This document shows, piece by piece, positions 5,032 through 5,988 of a DNA stretch of 5,988 nt; position 1 is the first letter of the stretch; every line of letters begins with the position of its first letter. The DNA is from Actinomycetes bacterium (GTDB lineage Bacteria; Actinomycetota; Actinomycetes; Actinomycetales; Microbacteriaceae): positions 1-5,988 of the forward strand of contig JAEWDJ010000515.1 in assembly GCA_023390155.1 (NCBI GenBank), given 5' to 3'. Below the pieces are notes generated by a model, which did not search any database, was not told where the DNA came from, and worked only from the letters and a program-made list of their open reading frames with translations. The translations under genes were made by a program, and so were the position numbers.

Positions 5032-5988
5032 TCAGGGGTAGAGCCCACGGGCGGTGTGCGCTTCGGTCACCCGTTCCACGGCGGTGAGCATCGCTGCCTC
5101 GCGGAGGGTGCGGCCGTGGCGCGCGGCAGCGCTGCTGACGGCGTCCCAGCTCGCGAGCATGCGGTCGCGGAGGCGCTCCTCGACCAGCTCGAGCGGCCAC
5201 CGGTAGGTCTGGTTGGCCTGGCTCCACTCGAAGTACGAGACGATCACGCCGCCGGCGTTCGCGAGGATGTCGGGCACGATGAGCACTCCCGCCTCGGTGA
5301 GCTTGGCATCGGCGTCGTTGGTGGTGGGGCCGTTCGCACCCTCCACCACGATGGAGGCACGGATGCGCTCGACGTTCGTGCTGTTGATGACGCCTTCGAC
5401 CGCGGCCGGGATGAGGACGTCGACGTCGAGCTCCAGCAGCGACGCTCCATCGAGGGAGGAGGCATCGGCGAAGCCCTCCACCCGTCCGGTCGCATCGACG
5501 TGGGCGGCGAGGGCCGCGATGTCGAGGCCGGCGGAGTTGTAGACGGCGGCGTACTGGTCGCTGACGGCGAGGACGCGCACGCCGGCTTCGGCGAGGAAGA
5601 GGGCGGCGCTGCGGCCGACCTTCCCGAAGCCCTGCACGGCGGCCGTCGCCCGGCCGGGTGTGTAGCCGCGATGGGCAAGGGCCGCAAGGGTGACGTGCGC
5701 GACGCCGCGGGAGGTGGCCGTCGCGCGTCCGAGCGAGCCGCCGAGGATGATCGGCTTGCCGGTCACGACCCCGGGGACGGTGAAGCCGCGGCTGGTGGAG
5801 TAGGTGTCCATCATCCACGCCATCGTCTGTTCGTCGGTGCCGACGTCCGGGGCCGGGATGTCGCGTTCCGGGCCGATGATCGGGAGGATCTCGCTGGTAT
5901 AGCGACGGGTCACCCGCTCGCGCTCGGCCACCGAGTAGCCCCGGGGGTCGAAGGCGACTCCGCCCTTGGCGCCGCCGTACGGCAGATC
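5032..5988 (-). CDS. Glu/Leu/Phe/Val dehydrogenase family protein, probable glutamate dehydrogenase (C-terminal 318 residues; 5' end outside window)
   Basis: Catalyses reversible NAD(P)-dependent oxidative deamination of an amino acid, most likely L-glutamate to 2-oxoglutarate and ammonium. The visible part starts mid-gene with LPYGGAKGG, whose Lys (visible residue 8) is the catalytic lysine. Next come PAPDVGT with catalytic Asp (visible 48), the Rossmann motif GFGKVG (120-125), D144 after the second strand, VEGANGPTT (215-223) and the NAGGVIVSYFEW segment, where S251 corresponds to the serine that binds the glutamate gamma-carboxylate. That serine favours glutamate over leucine, phenylalanine or valine. 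The family has about 410-450 residues, so roughly 100 N-terminal residues are missing. A GTG at 5929-5931 is an internal valine, not a start. The gene ends in GLYP, 64 bp before the RraA-like gene on the same strand. Its link with the sugar-acid genes is unusual; it could be an independent upstream gene. Cofactor specificity is uncertain. Confidence 0.92.
   Translation of the reverse strand, partial: DLPYGGAKGGVAFDPRGYSVAERERVTRRYTSEILPIIGPERDIPAPDVGTDEQTMAWMMDTYSTSRGFTVPGVVTGKPIILGGSLGRATATSRGVAHVTLAALAHRGYTPGRATAAVQGFGKVGRSAALFLAEAGVRVLAVSDQYAAVYNSAGLDIAALAAHVDATGRVEGFADASSLDGASLLELDVDVLIPAAVEGVINSTNVERIRASIVVEGANGPTTNDADAKLTEAGVLIVPDILANAGGVIVSYFEWSQANQTYRWPLELVEERLRDRMLASWDAVSSAAARHGRTLREAAMLTAVERVTEAHTARGLYP

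Noticed and set aside
4968..5048. Upstream ATG at 5048 for the RraA-like gene
   Set aside because: It would add a 27-residue Pro/Glu/Arg-rich prefix unlike the family and overlap the preceding gene, and it ignores the strong ribosome site before 4967.
5929..5931. GTG as a possible start of the glutamate dehydrogenase-type gene
   Set aside because: The frame continues upstream to the window edge with the conserved catalytic segment LPYGGAKGG, so this codon is internal.
1..5988. Mobile elements, CRISPR arrays, tRNA/rRNA genes or prophage traces
   Set aside because: The window is almost entirely filled with seven intact or edge-truncated metabolic genes; no direct-repeat arrays, transposase motifs or structured RNA were seen.

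Overview
The window is a compact, GC-rich (about 70% by eye) stretch of bacterial chromosome. All seven genes are on the minus strand, so transcription runs from position 5988 towards position 1. Third codon positions are dominated by G and C, and Shine-Dalgarno sites, 4-bp stop/start overlaps and a GTG start are used. Together with the protein flavour this points to a high-GC actinobacterium, most likely Microbacteriaceae-like (Leifsonia/Microbacterium type). That placement is an inference; no rRNA or marker gene is present.

In transcription order the layout is: (1) a glutamate dehydrogenase-type amino-acid dehydrogenase, N-terminus outside the window; (2) a 64-bp gap; (3) an RraA-like / HMG-aldolase-type protein; (4) a D-isomer-specific 2-hydroxyacid dehydrogenase joined to it by an ATGA overlap; (5) an SDR-family gluconate 5-dehydrogenase (IdnO type); (6) an MDR-family L-idonate 5-dehydrogenase (IdnD type); (7) gluconokinase (GntK), joined by a GTGA overlap; (8) decarboxylating 6-phosphogluconate dehydrogenase (Gnd), overlapping gntK by 25 bp, C-terminus outside the window. 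From gene 3 onward no gap exceeds 17 bp, so these genes very probably form one operon. The dehydrogenase at the head may belong to it or may be a separate upstream unit.

The last four genes form a textbook assembly line: L-idonate -> 5-keto-D-gluconate (IdnD) -> D-gluconate (IdnO) -> 6-phosphogluconate (GntK) -> ribulose 5-phosphate + CO2 + NADPH (Gnd). The operon therefore drains sugar acids into the oxidative pentose phosphate route; no Entner-Doudoroff gene is seen here. The first three genes are not part of the classical E. coli idn system. The 2-hydroxyacid dehydrogenase may be a 2-ketoaldonate reductase feeding gluconate. Alternatively, the amino-acid dehydrogenase, aldolase-type protein and reductase could together degrade a 4-hydroxylated glutamate or a related keto acid. 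No transporter, regulator, promoter, mobile element, CRISPR array or RNA gene is visible. No gene-free stretch exceeds about 65 bp.
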